From positions 81,244,428 to 81,308,427 of the forward strand of contig JAVIAB010000041.1 in the NCBI GenBank assembly GCA_032433765.1: 64,000 nucleotides of DNA, in the 5' to 3' direction. The DNA is from Megaustenia siamemsis (lineage: Eukaryota > Mollusca > Gastropoda > Stylommatophora > Ariophantidae). A program made the position numbers and the translations under genes. Of the stretch, positions 25,934 through 36,745 are shown in pieces (the first letter of the stretch is position 1; every line of letters begins with the position of its first letter). The notes below the pieces were generated by a model. It made no database searches. It was given only the letters and a program-made list of their open reading frames with translations, and was not told where the DNA came from.

Positions 25934-26632
25934 CACTCTCCTGTCTCCATTCCTGTCTCTCACTCCCCTCTCTCACTCCCTTTCTCACTCTCCTGTCTCC
26001 ATTCCTGTCTCTCACTCCCCTTTCTCACTCTCCTGTCTCCATTCCTGTCTCTCACTCCCGTTTCTCACTCCCCTTTCTCACTCTCCTGTCTCCATTCGTC
26101 TCTCACTCCCCTTTCTCACTCTCTTGTCTCCATTCCTGTCTCTCACTCCCCTTTCTCTCTCCCCTTTCTCACTCTCCTGTCACCATTCCTGTCTCTCACT
26201 CCCCTTTCTCACTCTCCTGTCTCAATTCCTGTCTCTCACTCTCCTTGCTCACTCTCCTGTCTCCATTCCTGTCTCTCGCTCCCTCTCTCACTTCCCTTTC
26301 TCACTCTCCTGTCTCCCTTCCTGTCTCTCACTCTCCTTGCTCACTCTCCTTGCTCACTCTCCTGTCTCCATTCCTGTCTCTCGCTCCCCTCTCTCACTTC
26401 TCTTTCTCACTCTCCTGTCTCAATTCCTGTCTCTCACTCCCCTTTCTCACTCTCCTGTCTCCATTCCTGTCTCTCGCTCCCCTCTCTCACTTCCCTTTCT
26501 CACTCTCCTGTCTCCCTTCCTGTCTCTCACTCCCCTTTCTCACTCTCCTGTCTCCATTCCTGTCTCTCGCTCCCCTCTCTCACTCCCCTTTCTCACTCTC
26601 CTGTCTCCATTTCCCCCTGTTTCTTTTCCTTT
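25934..26632. repeat. 40-bp pyrimidine minisatellite
   Basis: About 17 copies of a ~40-bp unit containing ctctcctgtctccattcc and tgtctctcactcccctttct, with deletions and added cactcccc words making unit length irregular. The + strand is pyrimidine-rich, as at 6.5-13.26 kb. Frames of 224-290 codons across it are repeat artefacts. Confidence 0.9.
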
Positions 26633-26935
26633 CTTTCACTCCCCTCTTTTCCTCCCCTCTCTCAATTGCCCCCTCTTTCTGTCTCTTTTTCTCTGCAAGA
26701 TTCTCTTCCCTCCCCCCTCTTCTCTGAAATACACCCCCTCCCCGCCCCCGACAAGGGAAGTAACCCAGCTTGCATTGGTTGTTGTCGTTAACAGTTGAGC
26801 AGAACTCTCAGACAACAAGTGAACGCTTCCAGTCAGTCCCTGAGGAGGTCACCAGTACGGTAGAGCCAGATCTGTCCAGCTGTCATTGACTCAAGGTTGG
26901 TTCATATCAACCGTTCACTGTTAACTCAGAAAATG
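26633..26935. other. non-repetitive spacer
   Basis: CT-rich at first (to about 26740), then ordinary sequence including gacaagggaagtaaccc. No coding frame or RNA gene is evident. Confidence 0.5.
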
Positions 26936-27170
26936 ACCGCTCTCTCTCTCTCTGTGTCTCTGTCTGTGTCTCTGTGTGTGTGTGTGTCTGTGTGTGTGTC
27001 TGTGTGTGTCTGTGTGTGTGTCTGTGGGTGTGTCTGTGGGTGTGTCTGTCTGTGTGTCTGTCTGTGTGTGTGTGGGTGTGTCTGTCTGTATGTGTCTCTG
27101 TGTGTGTGTCTGTGTGCCTCTGTGTGTGTCTGTGTGTGCCGCTGTCTCTGTGTTTTTCTCGCTGTTTCTA
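26936..27170. repeat. (TG)n/(TC)n compound microsatellite
   Basis: About 235 bp of interrupted tgtgtgtctgtgtgtg with gtgggtgtgtctgt interruptions. It resembles ordinary animal dinucleotide repeats with Z-DNA potential. Confidence 0.95.
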
Positions 27171-27227
27171 TCTGTCTAGGAACTGTCAATCTCTGGCCTG
27201 TATCTTCAACTACAGACGTCTTTACTT

Positions 27228-27371
27228 TATCGACATCAAAGATTCCATTTATAGTCTAGCTCCAACAATTTAAAGATTCAATTTATATTCTAGCTCCAAC
27301 AATTTAAAGATTCAATTTATATTCTAGCTCCAACAATTTAAAGATTCAATTTATATTCTAGCTCCAACAAA
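27228..27371. repeat. 34-bp tandem repeat, ~4 copies
   Basis: Four near-identical 34-bp units with aaagattcaatttatattct and agctccaacaattt. It ends at the 3' boundary of the minus-strand LINE fragment. Confidence 0.9.
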
Positions 27372-27845
27372 TCATCATCATCATCGAGTGCCATCTCCGC
27401 ATCGAAGGTTGGCTACCATGGAGCGCCATTCCACTCTGTCTCTTGCTTTGATGGTGCAGGTTGTCATAGGCTGACTTGTCCATCTTTTGATGTTACTCAT
27501 CCATGTTATTCTTGGTCTGCCTCTTTTACTTTCTATTTTTCTCTTCCAAGATTACTTTTAGTTGGCTGTTGTGTCTTTTAACATGGCCCGAACATCTCAT
27601 TTGTCTTGTTTGAATTGTGTTTAGTAGTCATCTTTTTATTTTTAGTTGTTTTAAGACTTCATCGTTTGTTTTCTGTTCTTTCCATCCAATTCTACCTATT
27701 CTTCTACAAATAAACATTTCAAAGGCTTCACTTTAATTTTCTATTCTGTTTACTTGTCTAATGTCCATGTTTCTCCACCATACACGAAAGACTGGAACCT
27801 CATCATGCTATTCCAAACAAACGCCGTGAGGAGAAATTCTAACTT
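27372..27845 (-). pseudogene. LINE ORF2 C-terminal remnant (reverse strand)
   Basis: Reading the minus strand gives the C-terminal part of a non-LTR retrotransposon polyprotein, in pieces. First comes VYGGETWTLD, the conserved yGsETWtl block after the reverse transcriptase. After a frame change come FEMFICRRIGRIGWKEQ and RCSGHVKRH, then GRPRITWMSNIKRWT. It ends RCGDGTR plus a stop at 27381-27383, followed by a tgatgatgat tail as in many LINE 3' ends. In-frame stops and at least one frameshift show it is dead. The upstream limit near 27845 is approximate because it abuts the plus-strand LINE. Confidence 0.8.
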
Positions 27846-28985
27846 TTGGCAGAAAAAAAAACATCAACTTGCATTGCCTAAAAAGAGTGGGGCTTTTGAA
27901 TGCAGTGATTTGAGAACAATAAGCCTAATGAGCCAGGTAACACAAATCTTGTTCAAAGTTATACAAGGAAGGATTCAGAATAAAATCAATATGGAATTAC
28001 AACAACGATTTGAATTTAAGAAAAACAGTGGGACAAAAGAAGTCATATTCTGCATGAGGACACTAATCGAAAAGTACACAGAAGTAAACAAACAAATATA
28101 TGCCTGCTTCATAGACTACACCAAAGCTTTCGATAGAGTACACAATAAACAACCATTTATAGAGTGTATTTGTTATTATAGTTCGTATTATATATACTCC
28201 AACATCAACGAGCTACTCTTCGCAGATGACCAATGCCTAATATATGAGGATGAAAACCTGCTACAACAGCATTTAACATCTCTAGATACAAGCTGCACAA
28301 ACTACAGTATGAAAATTAACACAGCAAAAACAGAGGCTATGAGAATAAGTAAATTAAGACACCCATTAAACATTAAGATCAAAGATAAAGAAATAAAACA
28401 AGTAGAGGAATTCAAGTATTTAGGCACAATGTTCACAGAAGATGGAAAACTAGGCAGAGAAATTGACATGAGAATACAAAAAGCAAATGCTGTCACATAC
28501 CAGCTTTCACCATTGCTAAGACATCCAAACATTTCTACGCCAGCTAAACAACAATTGATAAATAGCATTTTCATACCAACTTTGTGCTATGAAAGTCAAA
28601 CATGGACCCTTTCTAAATCCCATTTAAGAAATATCAATACATGTGAGATGCGATGCTTGAGAAAAGTAACAAACAACACAAGAAGAGATAGAATACCAAA
28701 TGAAACCATAAGAAAAATGGTAGGAACAAAACCCTGTCAAGAATATATAGAACAACAACAACTTAAATGGTTTTGCCACCTGGTCAGAATGAATCCTCAC
28801 CAATCACCATCAAGTGCGTTCTTCTCGAGAATGCATGGAAAAAGACCAAGAGGAAGACCCAGAAGAAGATGGATAGATGCAGTGACAGAGACATGTAACA
28901 ACAAAGGGAAATCACTAATTCAGACAATTCGAGCAGCTCAAGAACGACAAATGATATAAACCACGACACCTTTTAGGTATCAGTG
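27820..28985 (+). pseudogene. LINE reverse transcriptase, internally deleted copy
   Basis: A frame open to the stop at 28957-28959 encodes much of a non-LTR reverse transcriptase and C-terminal region. LALPKKSGAFECSDLRTISL is the RT entry block. CFIDYTKAFDRV carries motif A with its catalytic Asp. LLFADDQCLIYEDE is motif C with the catalytic Asp pair, then FKYLGTMFTEDGK, QTWTLSKSHL and GRPRRRWIDAV. Between motif A and motif C only ~20 residues of unrelated sequence remain, so motif B and its neighbours are deleted. No endonuclease domain is present. The apparent Met start at 27754 lies in the oppositely oriented LINE remnant and is not genuine. Clade not assigned; RTE- or Jockey-like by general appearance only. 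Confidence 0.85.
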
Positions 28986-29040
28986 AGAAAGAGAAAGAAG
29001 AAGATGAATATTTATTATTATATACCTCCAACAATCTATA

Positions 29041-29393
29041 GATTTTATTTATTATCTAGCCATGTACAAACAAACTGAAGTATTTATTATCTAGCCATGT
29101 ACAAACAAACTAAAGTATTTATTATCTAGCCATGTACAAACAAACTGAAGTATTTATTATCTAGCCATGTACAAACAAACTGAAGTATTTATTATCTAGC
29201 CATGTACAAACAAACTGAAGTATTTATTATCTAGCCATGTACAAATAAACTGAAGTATTTATTATCTAGCCATGTACAAACAAACTGAAGTATTTATTAT
29301 CTAGCCATGTACAAACAAACTGAAGTATTTATTATCTAGCCATGTACAAACAAACTGAAGTATTTATTATCTAGCCATGTACAAACAAACTGA
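29041..29393. repeat. 35-bp tandem repeat, ~10 copies
   Basis: Nearly identical 35-bp units containing attatctagccatgtacaa and caaactgaagtattt. It separates two LINE fragments. Its first unit resembles sequence just before it (atttattatctagc), so it may have grown from LINE flanking DNA. Confidence 0.95.
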
Positions 29394-30605
29394 AGAATTA
29401 ACAGGAAGAAAAACGCAATAAAAAAATGGATGTCTAAGATCAAAGGAAGGAGAACTGTTGATTGATCAAGAAATCATAAGGGAACGATGGACAGAATACA
29501 TTAAAGATCTTTATAATGATGAACGAACGGAAGTAAATATTAAGAATAATTGGAAGGACTAGAAATACTCAAAGAAGAAGAGGGAGACGCCTTGCGCAAA
29601 AGGAAAGCAGGGAAAGCTCCTGGACCAGATAATATAACTAAAGAAGAGATTGAAGCCATGAGTGATTTTGGAATAGTAATAATAACACAATTATTGAATG
29701 ATATCTACACCAGACGACCTGCTCAAATCAATATTCATAGCCCTACCAAAGAAATCGGGTGCGATTGAATGCGATGATTATCGCACAATCGAAGGCCATA
29801 ATATAAATAATCTAAGGTATGCTGATGATACAGTCTTAATCGCTAAGAGTGAAAATGAGTTACAAGAAATGTTGGACATTATAGTGAAAGAAAGCAAAAA
29901 TAAAGGATTCAGCCTTTATAGCAAAAAGACAGAAGTAATGGTAACAACAAAGAAAAAGACATCACCTCAGTGCAAAATAAAGACAAGTGGAACAATATTA
30001 TAACAGGTAAATGAATTTAAATATTTGGGAACTGTGTTAACCTCAGACGGAAGATGTACAGCAGAGGTGAGATGCAGAATGGCTCAGGCAAAAACAGCTT
30101 TCCAAAAAATGAGGAAGATACTATGCAATCCATTTTTGACAATATAAACAAGAAAAAGAGTTCTTAAATATTATGTAGAGCCAGTCTTAACATATGGATG
30201 TGAATCATGGACAATAGTACAACAAACAAGAAAATCACTGGAGGCTTAGAAATGTGGTTTTACAGAAGAATGTTGAGAATACCATGGACAGCTAAGAAGA
30301 GTAATGAAAACGTTCTGAAAGAGGCCAAAGCAAAAAGAGAGCTAATTTCCAATATTAGAAAGAAACAATCATCATTTTTTGGTCATGTAATGAGAAGAGA
30401 ACAACTGGAATATATTGTAACAACTGGGAAAATTGAGGGACGAATAAATAGAGGGAAGCAAAGAGAGAAAATAACAGACAGCTTAAGAGAATGGCATGGC
30501 AGAAGGTCAACAACAGAAAAGATAAATAGCTGCCGGGATTTAAACCTTTGGAGGGTCATGATCACCTTCGCTAGCAAGCATGGCACATGATGATGATGAT
30601 TTATT
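29394..30605 (+). pseudogene. LINE (family A) ORF2, frameshifted and deleted
   Basis: A non-LTR retrotransposon copy broken into several frames. RWTEYIKDLYNDER and GKAPGPDNITKEEIEAM mark the stretch before the reverse transcriptase. After a frameshift near 29700 comes IALPKKSGAIECDDYRTI. It then jumps directly to NNLRYADDTVLIAKSENEL (motif C), so RT motifs A and B are deleted. Downstream are FKYLGTVLTSDGRC, a stop at 30001, another in the intervening frame, then EMWFYRRMLRIPWTAKKS and FFGHVMRREQLEYIVTTG, ending SKHGT at about 30590 followed by (atg)n. Same family as the copies at 55.34 kb and 38.74 kb. Confidence 0.85.
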
Positions 30606-30902
30606 TTCTATCTCCAACACTTTACGTCAATCTGCCAGTCAAGTACACATTTATACTTTGTTGACTTCCGTGTTTGGTCAGTGTAAAATCTTGAAATGAA
30701 GAAATCCGTCAATTAACGACATAACTTGCGTGTATCACGCATGCGCATCCCTCAATGAATCAATACCCTGACCTAGATCCTGGACTAGATCGCTCATTAA
30801 ACATTCGGCCGTCGCTGCCACTCGTGGGCTCCTCGTTCAGGAATCAGCTCTAATTAGTCCCCGAGGAGACATTTAATTGAACAGAACAAGTGTTCACCCT
30901 GT
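30606..30902. other. non-repetitive spacer
   Basis: Ordinary sequence between the LINE 3' end and the 28-bp array. It holds the partial echo gacctagatcc/ggactagatcg. No gene is evident. Confidence 0.5.
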
Positions 30903-32608
30903 GATGGGTTCATGTGTTAGTGAGTGATGTATTACGTTCATTTGTTTGTGAGTGATGTATTACGTTCATCTGTTAGTGAGTGATGTATTACGTTCATGTG
31001 TTAGTGAGTGATGTATTTCGTTCATTTGTTAGTGAGTGATGTATTACGTTCATTTGTTTGTGAGTGATGTATTACGTTCATGTGTTAGTGAGTGATGTAT
31101 TTCGTTCATTTGTTTGTGAGTGATGTATTACGTTCATGTGTTAGTGAGTGATGTATTACGTTCATTTGTTAGTGAGTGATGTATTACGTTCATGTGTTAG
31201 TGAGTGATGTATTTCGTTCATTTGTTAGTGAGTGATGTATTACGTTCATTTGTTAGTGAGTGATGTATTACGTTCATTTGTTAGTGAGTGATGTATTACG
31301 TTAATTTGTTTGTGAGTGATGTATTACGTTCATTTGTTAGTGAGTGATGTATTTCGTTCATTTCTTAGTGAGTGATGTATTTCGTTCATTTGTTAGTGAG
31401 TGATGTATTACGTTCATTTGTTTGTGAGTGATGTATTACGTTCATTTGTTAGGGAGTGATGTATTTCGTTCATTTGTTAGTGAGTGATGTATTACGTTAA
31501 TTTGTTAGTGAGTGATGTATTACGTTCATTTGTTAGTGAGTGATGTATTTCGTTCATTTGTTAGTGAGTGATGTATTACGTTCATTTGTTAGTGAGTGAT
31601 GTATTTCGTTCATTTGTTAGTGAGTGATGTATTTCGTTCATTTGTTAGTGAGTGATGTATTTCGTTCATGTGTTAGTGAGTGATGTATTACGTTCATTGT
31701 TTGTGAGTGATGTATTACGTTCATTTGTTAGGGAGTGATGTATTTCGTTCATTTGTTAGTGAGTGATGTATTACGTTAATTTGTTAGTGAGTGATGTATT
31801 ACGTTCATTTGTTAGTGAGTGATGTATTTCGTTCATTTGTTAGTGAATGATGTATTACGTTCATTTGTTAGTGAGTGATGTATTTCGCTCATTTGTTAGT
31901 GAGTGATGTATTTCGTTAATTTGTTAGTGAGTGATGTATTTCGTTAATTTGTTAGTGAGTGATGTATTTCGTTAATTTGTTAGTGAGTGATGTATTACGT
32001 TCATTTGTTAGTGAGTGATGTATTTAGTTCATTTGTTAGTCAGTGATGTATTACGTTCATTTGTTAGTCAGTGATGTATTTCGTTCATTTGTTAGTGAGT
32101 GATGTATTACGTTAATTTGTTAGTGAGTGATGTATTACGTTCATTTGTTAGTGAGTGATGTATTACGTTCATTTGTTAGTGAGTGATGTATTACGTTCAT
32201 TTGTTAGTGAGTGATGTATTACGTTCATTTGTTAGTGAGTGATGTATTACGTTCATTTGTTAGTGAGTGATGTATTTCGTTCATTTGTTAGTGAGTGATG
32301 TATTTAGTTCATTTGTTAGTGAGTGATGTATTACGTTCATTTGTTAGTGAGTGATGTATTTCGTTCATGTGTTAGTGAGTGATGTATTTCGTTCATTTGT
32401 TAGTGAGTGATGTATTACGTTCATTTGTTAGTGAGTGATGTATTACGTTCATTTGTTAGTGAGTGATGTATTACATTCATTTGTTAGTGAGTGATGTATT
32501 TCGTTCATTTGTTAGTGAGTGATGTATTTCGTTCATTTGTTAGTGAGTGATGTATTTCGTTCATTTGTTAGTGAGTGATGTATTTCGTTCATTTGTTAGT
32601 GAGTGATA
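30903..32608. repeat. 28-bp minisatellite
   Basis: About 61 copies of a 28-bp unit containing ttagtgagtgatgtattac and gttcatttg. Sites alternate between attacg and atttcg, and between catttg and catgtg. It ends at about 32608 where gtgagtgataaattatgacc leads into the 20-bp array. Confidence 0.95.
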
Positions 32609-33635
32609 AATTATGACCGAGTGGTGTAAATTATTACAAAACGATGTAAATTATTACCGAACGATGTAAATTATTACCGAGCGATGTAAATTATTACCGA
32701 GCGATGTAAATTATTACCGAGCGATGTAAATTATTACCGAGCGATGTAAATTATTACCGAGGGGTGTAAATTATTACCGAGGGGTGTAAATTGTTACCGA
32801 ACGATGTAAATTGTTACCGAGGGGTGTAAATTATTACCGAGGGGTGTAAATTGTTACCGAGGGGTGTACATTATTACCGAGGGGTGTAAATTATTACCGA
32901 GGGGTGTAAATTGTTACCGAGGGGTGTAAATTGTTACCGAGGGGTGTAAATTGTTACCGAGGGGTGTATATTATTACCGAGGGGTGTAAATTATTACCGA
33001 GGGGTGTAAATTATTACCGAGGGGTGTAAATTATTACCGAGGGGTGTAAATTGTTACCGAGCGATGTAAATTGTTAGCGATGGGTTTAAATTATTACCGA
33101 GGGTGTAAATTTTTACCGAGGTGTGTAAATTGTTTCCAAGGGGTGGAAATTGTTACCGAGGAGTGTAAATTATTACCGAGGAATGTAAATTGTTACCGAG
33201 GGGTGTAAATTGTTACCGAGCGATGTAAATTGTTACCGAGCGATGTAAATTGTTACCATGGGGGGGGGGTAAATTGTTATCCAGCGATGTAAAGTGTTAC
33301 TGAGGCGTGTAAATTGTTCCCGAGCAATGGAAATTGTTACCGAGCGATGTAAACTGTTACCGAGCGATGTAAAGTGTTACCGAGCGATGTAAATTGTTAC
33401 CGAGATGTGTAAAGTGTTACCGAGCGATGTAAATTGTTACCGAGCGATGTAAAGTGTTACCGAGCGATGTAAAGTGTTACCGAGCGATGTAAATTGTTAC
33501 CGAGGGTTGTAAATTGTTACTGAGCGATGTAAAGTGTTACCGAGCGGTGTAAAGTGTTACCGAACGATGTAAATTGTTACCGAGCGGTGTAAATTGTTAC
33601 CGAGCTATATAAATTTGTTCCGAGCTATGTAAGTT
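32609..33635. repeat. 20-bp array, type 1
   Basis: About 51 copies of cgaggggtgtaaattattac and variants (cgagcgatgtaaattgttac). The period is exactly 20 bp for most of its length, with a few one-base indels near 33100-33280, where a 9-G run also occurs. It grades into type 2 near 33600. Confidence 0.95.
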
Positions 33636-35705
33636 GTTACTGAACGACATATGTTGTTACTGAACGACATAAGTTGTTACTGAACGACATAAGTTGTTAC
33701 TGAACGACGTAAGTTTTTACTGAACGACATAAGTTGTTACTGAACGACATAAGTTGTTACTGAACGACATAATTTGTTACTGAACAATGTAAGTTGTTAT
33801 TGAACGATATAAGTTGTTACTGAACTATGTAAGTTGTTACTGAACGACATACGTTGTCACTGAATGATGCAAATTGTTACTGAACGATGCAAGTTGTTAC
33901 TGAACGACTTAAGTTGTTACTGAACGATATATATATTGTTACTGAACGACAATAGCTGTTACTGAACGACATAAATTGTTACTGAAGGACATACGTTGTT
34001 ACTAAACGACGTAAGTTGTTACTGAACGATGCAAGTTGTTACTTACCGATGTAAGTTGTTACTGAACGATGCAAATTGTTACTGAACGATGTAAATTGTT
34101 ACTGAACGATGTAAGTTGTTACTTACCGATGTAAGTTGTTACTGAACGATGTAAGTTGTTACTTACCGATGTAAGTTGTTACTGAACGATGCAAGTTGTT
34201 ACTGAACGATGTAAGTTGTTACTTACCGATGTAAGTTGTTACTGAACGATGTAAGTTGTTACTTACCGATGTAAGTTGTTACTGAACGATGCAAGTTGTT
34301 ACTTACCGATGTAAGTTGTTACTGAACGATGTAAATTGTTACTGAACGATGTAAGTTGTTACTTACCGATGCAAGTTGTTACTTTCCGATGTAAGTTGTT
34401 ACTGAACGATGCAAATTGTTACTGAACGATGCAAGTTGTTACTGAACGATGTAAGTTGTTACTGAACGACATAAGGATTTACTGAACGATGTAAGTTGTT
34501 ACTGAACGATGCAAATTGTTACTGAACGATGTAAGTTGTTACTGAACGATGTAAGTTGTTACTGAACGATGTAAGTTGTTACTGAACGATGTAAGTTGTT
34601 ACTGAACGATGTAAGTTGTTACTGAACGATGTAAGTTGTTACTGAACGATGTAAGTTGTTACTGAACGATGTAAGTTGTTACTGAACGATGTAAGTTGTT
34701 ACTGAACGATGTAAGTTGTTACTGAACGATGTAACTTGTTACTGAACGATGTAAGTTGTTACTGAACGACATAAGTTGTTACTGAACGACATAATGTGTT
34801 ACTGAACGACATAATTTGTTACTGAACAATGTAAGTTGTTACTGAACGACATAATTTGTTACTGAATAATGTAAGTTGTTACTGAACGACATAAGTTGTT
34901 ACTGAACGACATAAGTTGTTACTGAACAATGTAAGTTGTTACTGAACGACATAAGTTATTACTGAACGACATAATTTGTTACTGAACGATATAAGTTGTC
35001 ACTGAACAATTTAAGTTATTACTGAACGACATAATTTGTTACTGAACAATGTAAGTTGTTACTGAACGATATAAGTTGTTACTGAACAATTTAAGTTGTT
35101 ACTGAACGACATAATTTGTTACTGAACAATGTAAGTTGTTACTGATCGACGTAAATTGTTACTGAACGATGCAAGTTGTTACTGAACGCCTTAAGTTGTT
35201 ACTGAAAGATATACAGTGTTACTGAACGACTTAAATTGTTACTGAACGACATACATTGCTACTGAACGACGTAAGTTGTTACTGAACGATGTAAGTTGTT
35301 ACTAAACTATGTAAGTTGTTACTGAACGATGTAAGTTGCTACTGAACTATGTAAGTTGTTACTGAACGACGTAAGTTGTTACTGAACGATGTAAGTTGTT
35401 ACTGAACGATGTAAGTTGTTACTGAACGATGTAAGTTGTTACTGAACGATGTAAGTTGTTACTGAACGATGTAAGTTGTTACTGAACGACGTAAGTTGTT
35501 ACTGAACGATGTAAGTTGTTACTGAACGATGTAAGTTGTTACTGAACGATGTAAGTTGTTACTGAACGATGTAAGTTGTTACTGAACGATGTAAGTTGTT
35601 ACTGAACGACGTAAGTTGTTACTGAACGATGTAAGTTGTTACTGAACGACATAAGTATTTACTGAACGATGTAAGTTGTTACTGAAAGACGTAAATTGTT
35701 ATTGA
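33636..35705. repeat. 20-bp array, type 2
   Basis: About 103 copies of tgaacgatgtaagttgttac in strict 20-bp register with type 1. Sub-zones are marked by cttaccgatg (about 34040-34390) and gaacgacataa (33.6-33.9 and 34.76-35.1 kb). The stretches 34520-34740 and 35390-35640 are nearly uniform, indicating recent amplification. Confidence 0.95.
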
Positions 35706-35905
35706 GTTTCGTATTTTATTAATCTGACAACTGATAAGAAAACAGTTAACGCAGATGTGATGTCGATATTTAACCAGTTCATCAATTTGCCCTGGCGGCA
35801 GCCATTTTGGTCTATTCTTTTTCATGTCGTAAATGCCAATGCTTTTTTTAAATGCGCAAAGTACTCTCGGCGTCTCATGTTTTTCGTCGTTATCTCAGAG
35901 AGGTA
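35706..35905. other. non-repetitive spacer
   Basis: About 200 bp of ordinary sequence with no recognised feature, between the 20-bp and 38-bp arrays. Confidence 0.5.
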
Positions 35906-36552
35906 GATACGGGACCTCACTACCCAGAGACCAGGAGAGGGTAAACATTGGAGCTCACTACCCAAAGACCAGGAGAGGGTAAACATTGGAGCTCACTACC
36001 AAGAGACCAGGAGAGGGTAAACATTGGAGCTCACTACCCAGAGACTAGGAGAGGGTAAACATTGGAGCTCACTACCCAGAGACTAGGAGAGGGTAAACAT
36101 TGGGCTCACTACCCAGAGACCAGGAGAGGGTAAACATTGGAGCTCACTACCCAGAGACTAGGAGAGGGTAAACATTGGAGCTCACTACCAAGAGACCAGG
36201 AGAGGGTAAACATTGGAGCTCACTACCAAGAGACCAGGAGAGGGTAAACATTGGAGCTCACTACCCAGAGACCAGGAGAGGGTAAACATTGGAGCTCACT
36301 ACCCAGAGACCAGGAGAGGGTAAACATTGGAGCTCACTACCCAGAGACCAGGAGAGGGTAAACATTGGAGCTCACTACCAAGAGACCAGGAGAGGGTAAA
36401 CATTGGAGCTCACTACCAAGAGACCAGGAGAGGGTAAACATTGGAGCTCACTACCAAGAGACCAGGAGAGGGTAAACATTGGAGCTCACTACCAAGAGAC
36501 CAGGAGAGGGTAAACATTGGAGCTCACTACCCAGAGACCAGGAGAGGGTAAA
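35906..36552. repeat. 38-bp minisatellite
   Basis: About 17 copies of a 38-bp unit containing ccaggagagggtaaacattg and gagctcactacc(c/a)agaga. Copies are highly uniform, with ccagagac/aagagac and acca/acta the main variants. Confidence 0.95.
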
Positions 36553-36571
36553 GCTGTGAGACAATCAGTGA

Positions 36572-36662
36572 TTCGAAGAGAAACATTTAATGGGATTTGA
36601 ACCAAGGGCCTTCTTAATACGAGGCCGACGTGTTCACCCTCAAGCAGCGAGCCCTGCATGTC
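36572..36662 (-). mobile_element. tRNA-like fragment, probable SINE remnant (reverse strand)
   Basis: On the minus strand the B-box-like ggttcaaatcc lies at 36593-36603, preceded by a tRNA-like arm region (gcctcgtattaagaaggc) and gggctcgctgcttgaggg. No SINE body or terminal duplication is evident, and the A box is poor. A degraded tRNA-derived element is the best reading; chance similarity is not excluded. Confidence 0.45.
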
Positions 36663-36745
36663 GAAGGACGATCATACTTCACAAAGTACCGACAACTCTT
36701 GACTCTCATTGACTGCTCGACGTCTCCTCGACCATTTCCCTTCAC

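Noticed and set aside
27754..28959. Intact reverse-transcriptase gene
   Set aside because: The region between motifs A and C is deleted, the N-terminal 20-odd codons belong to an antisense LINE remnant, and there is no endonuclease.
27372..28985. A single LINE inverted by twin priming
   Set aside because: Both orientations carry a C-terminal region with different sequences, so two elements are needed.
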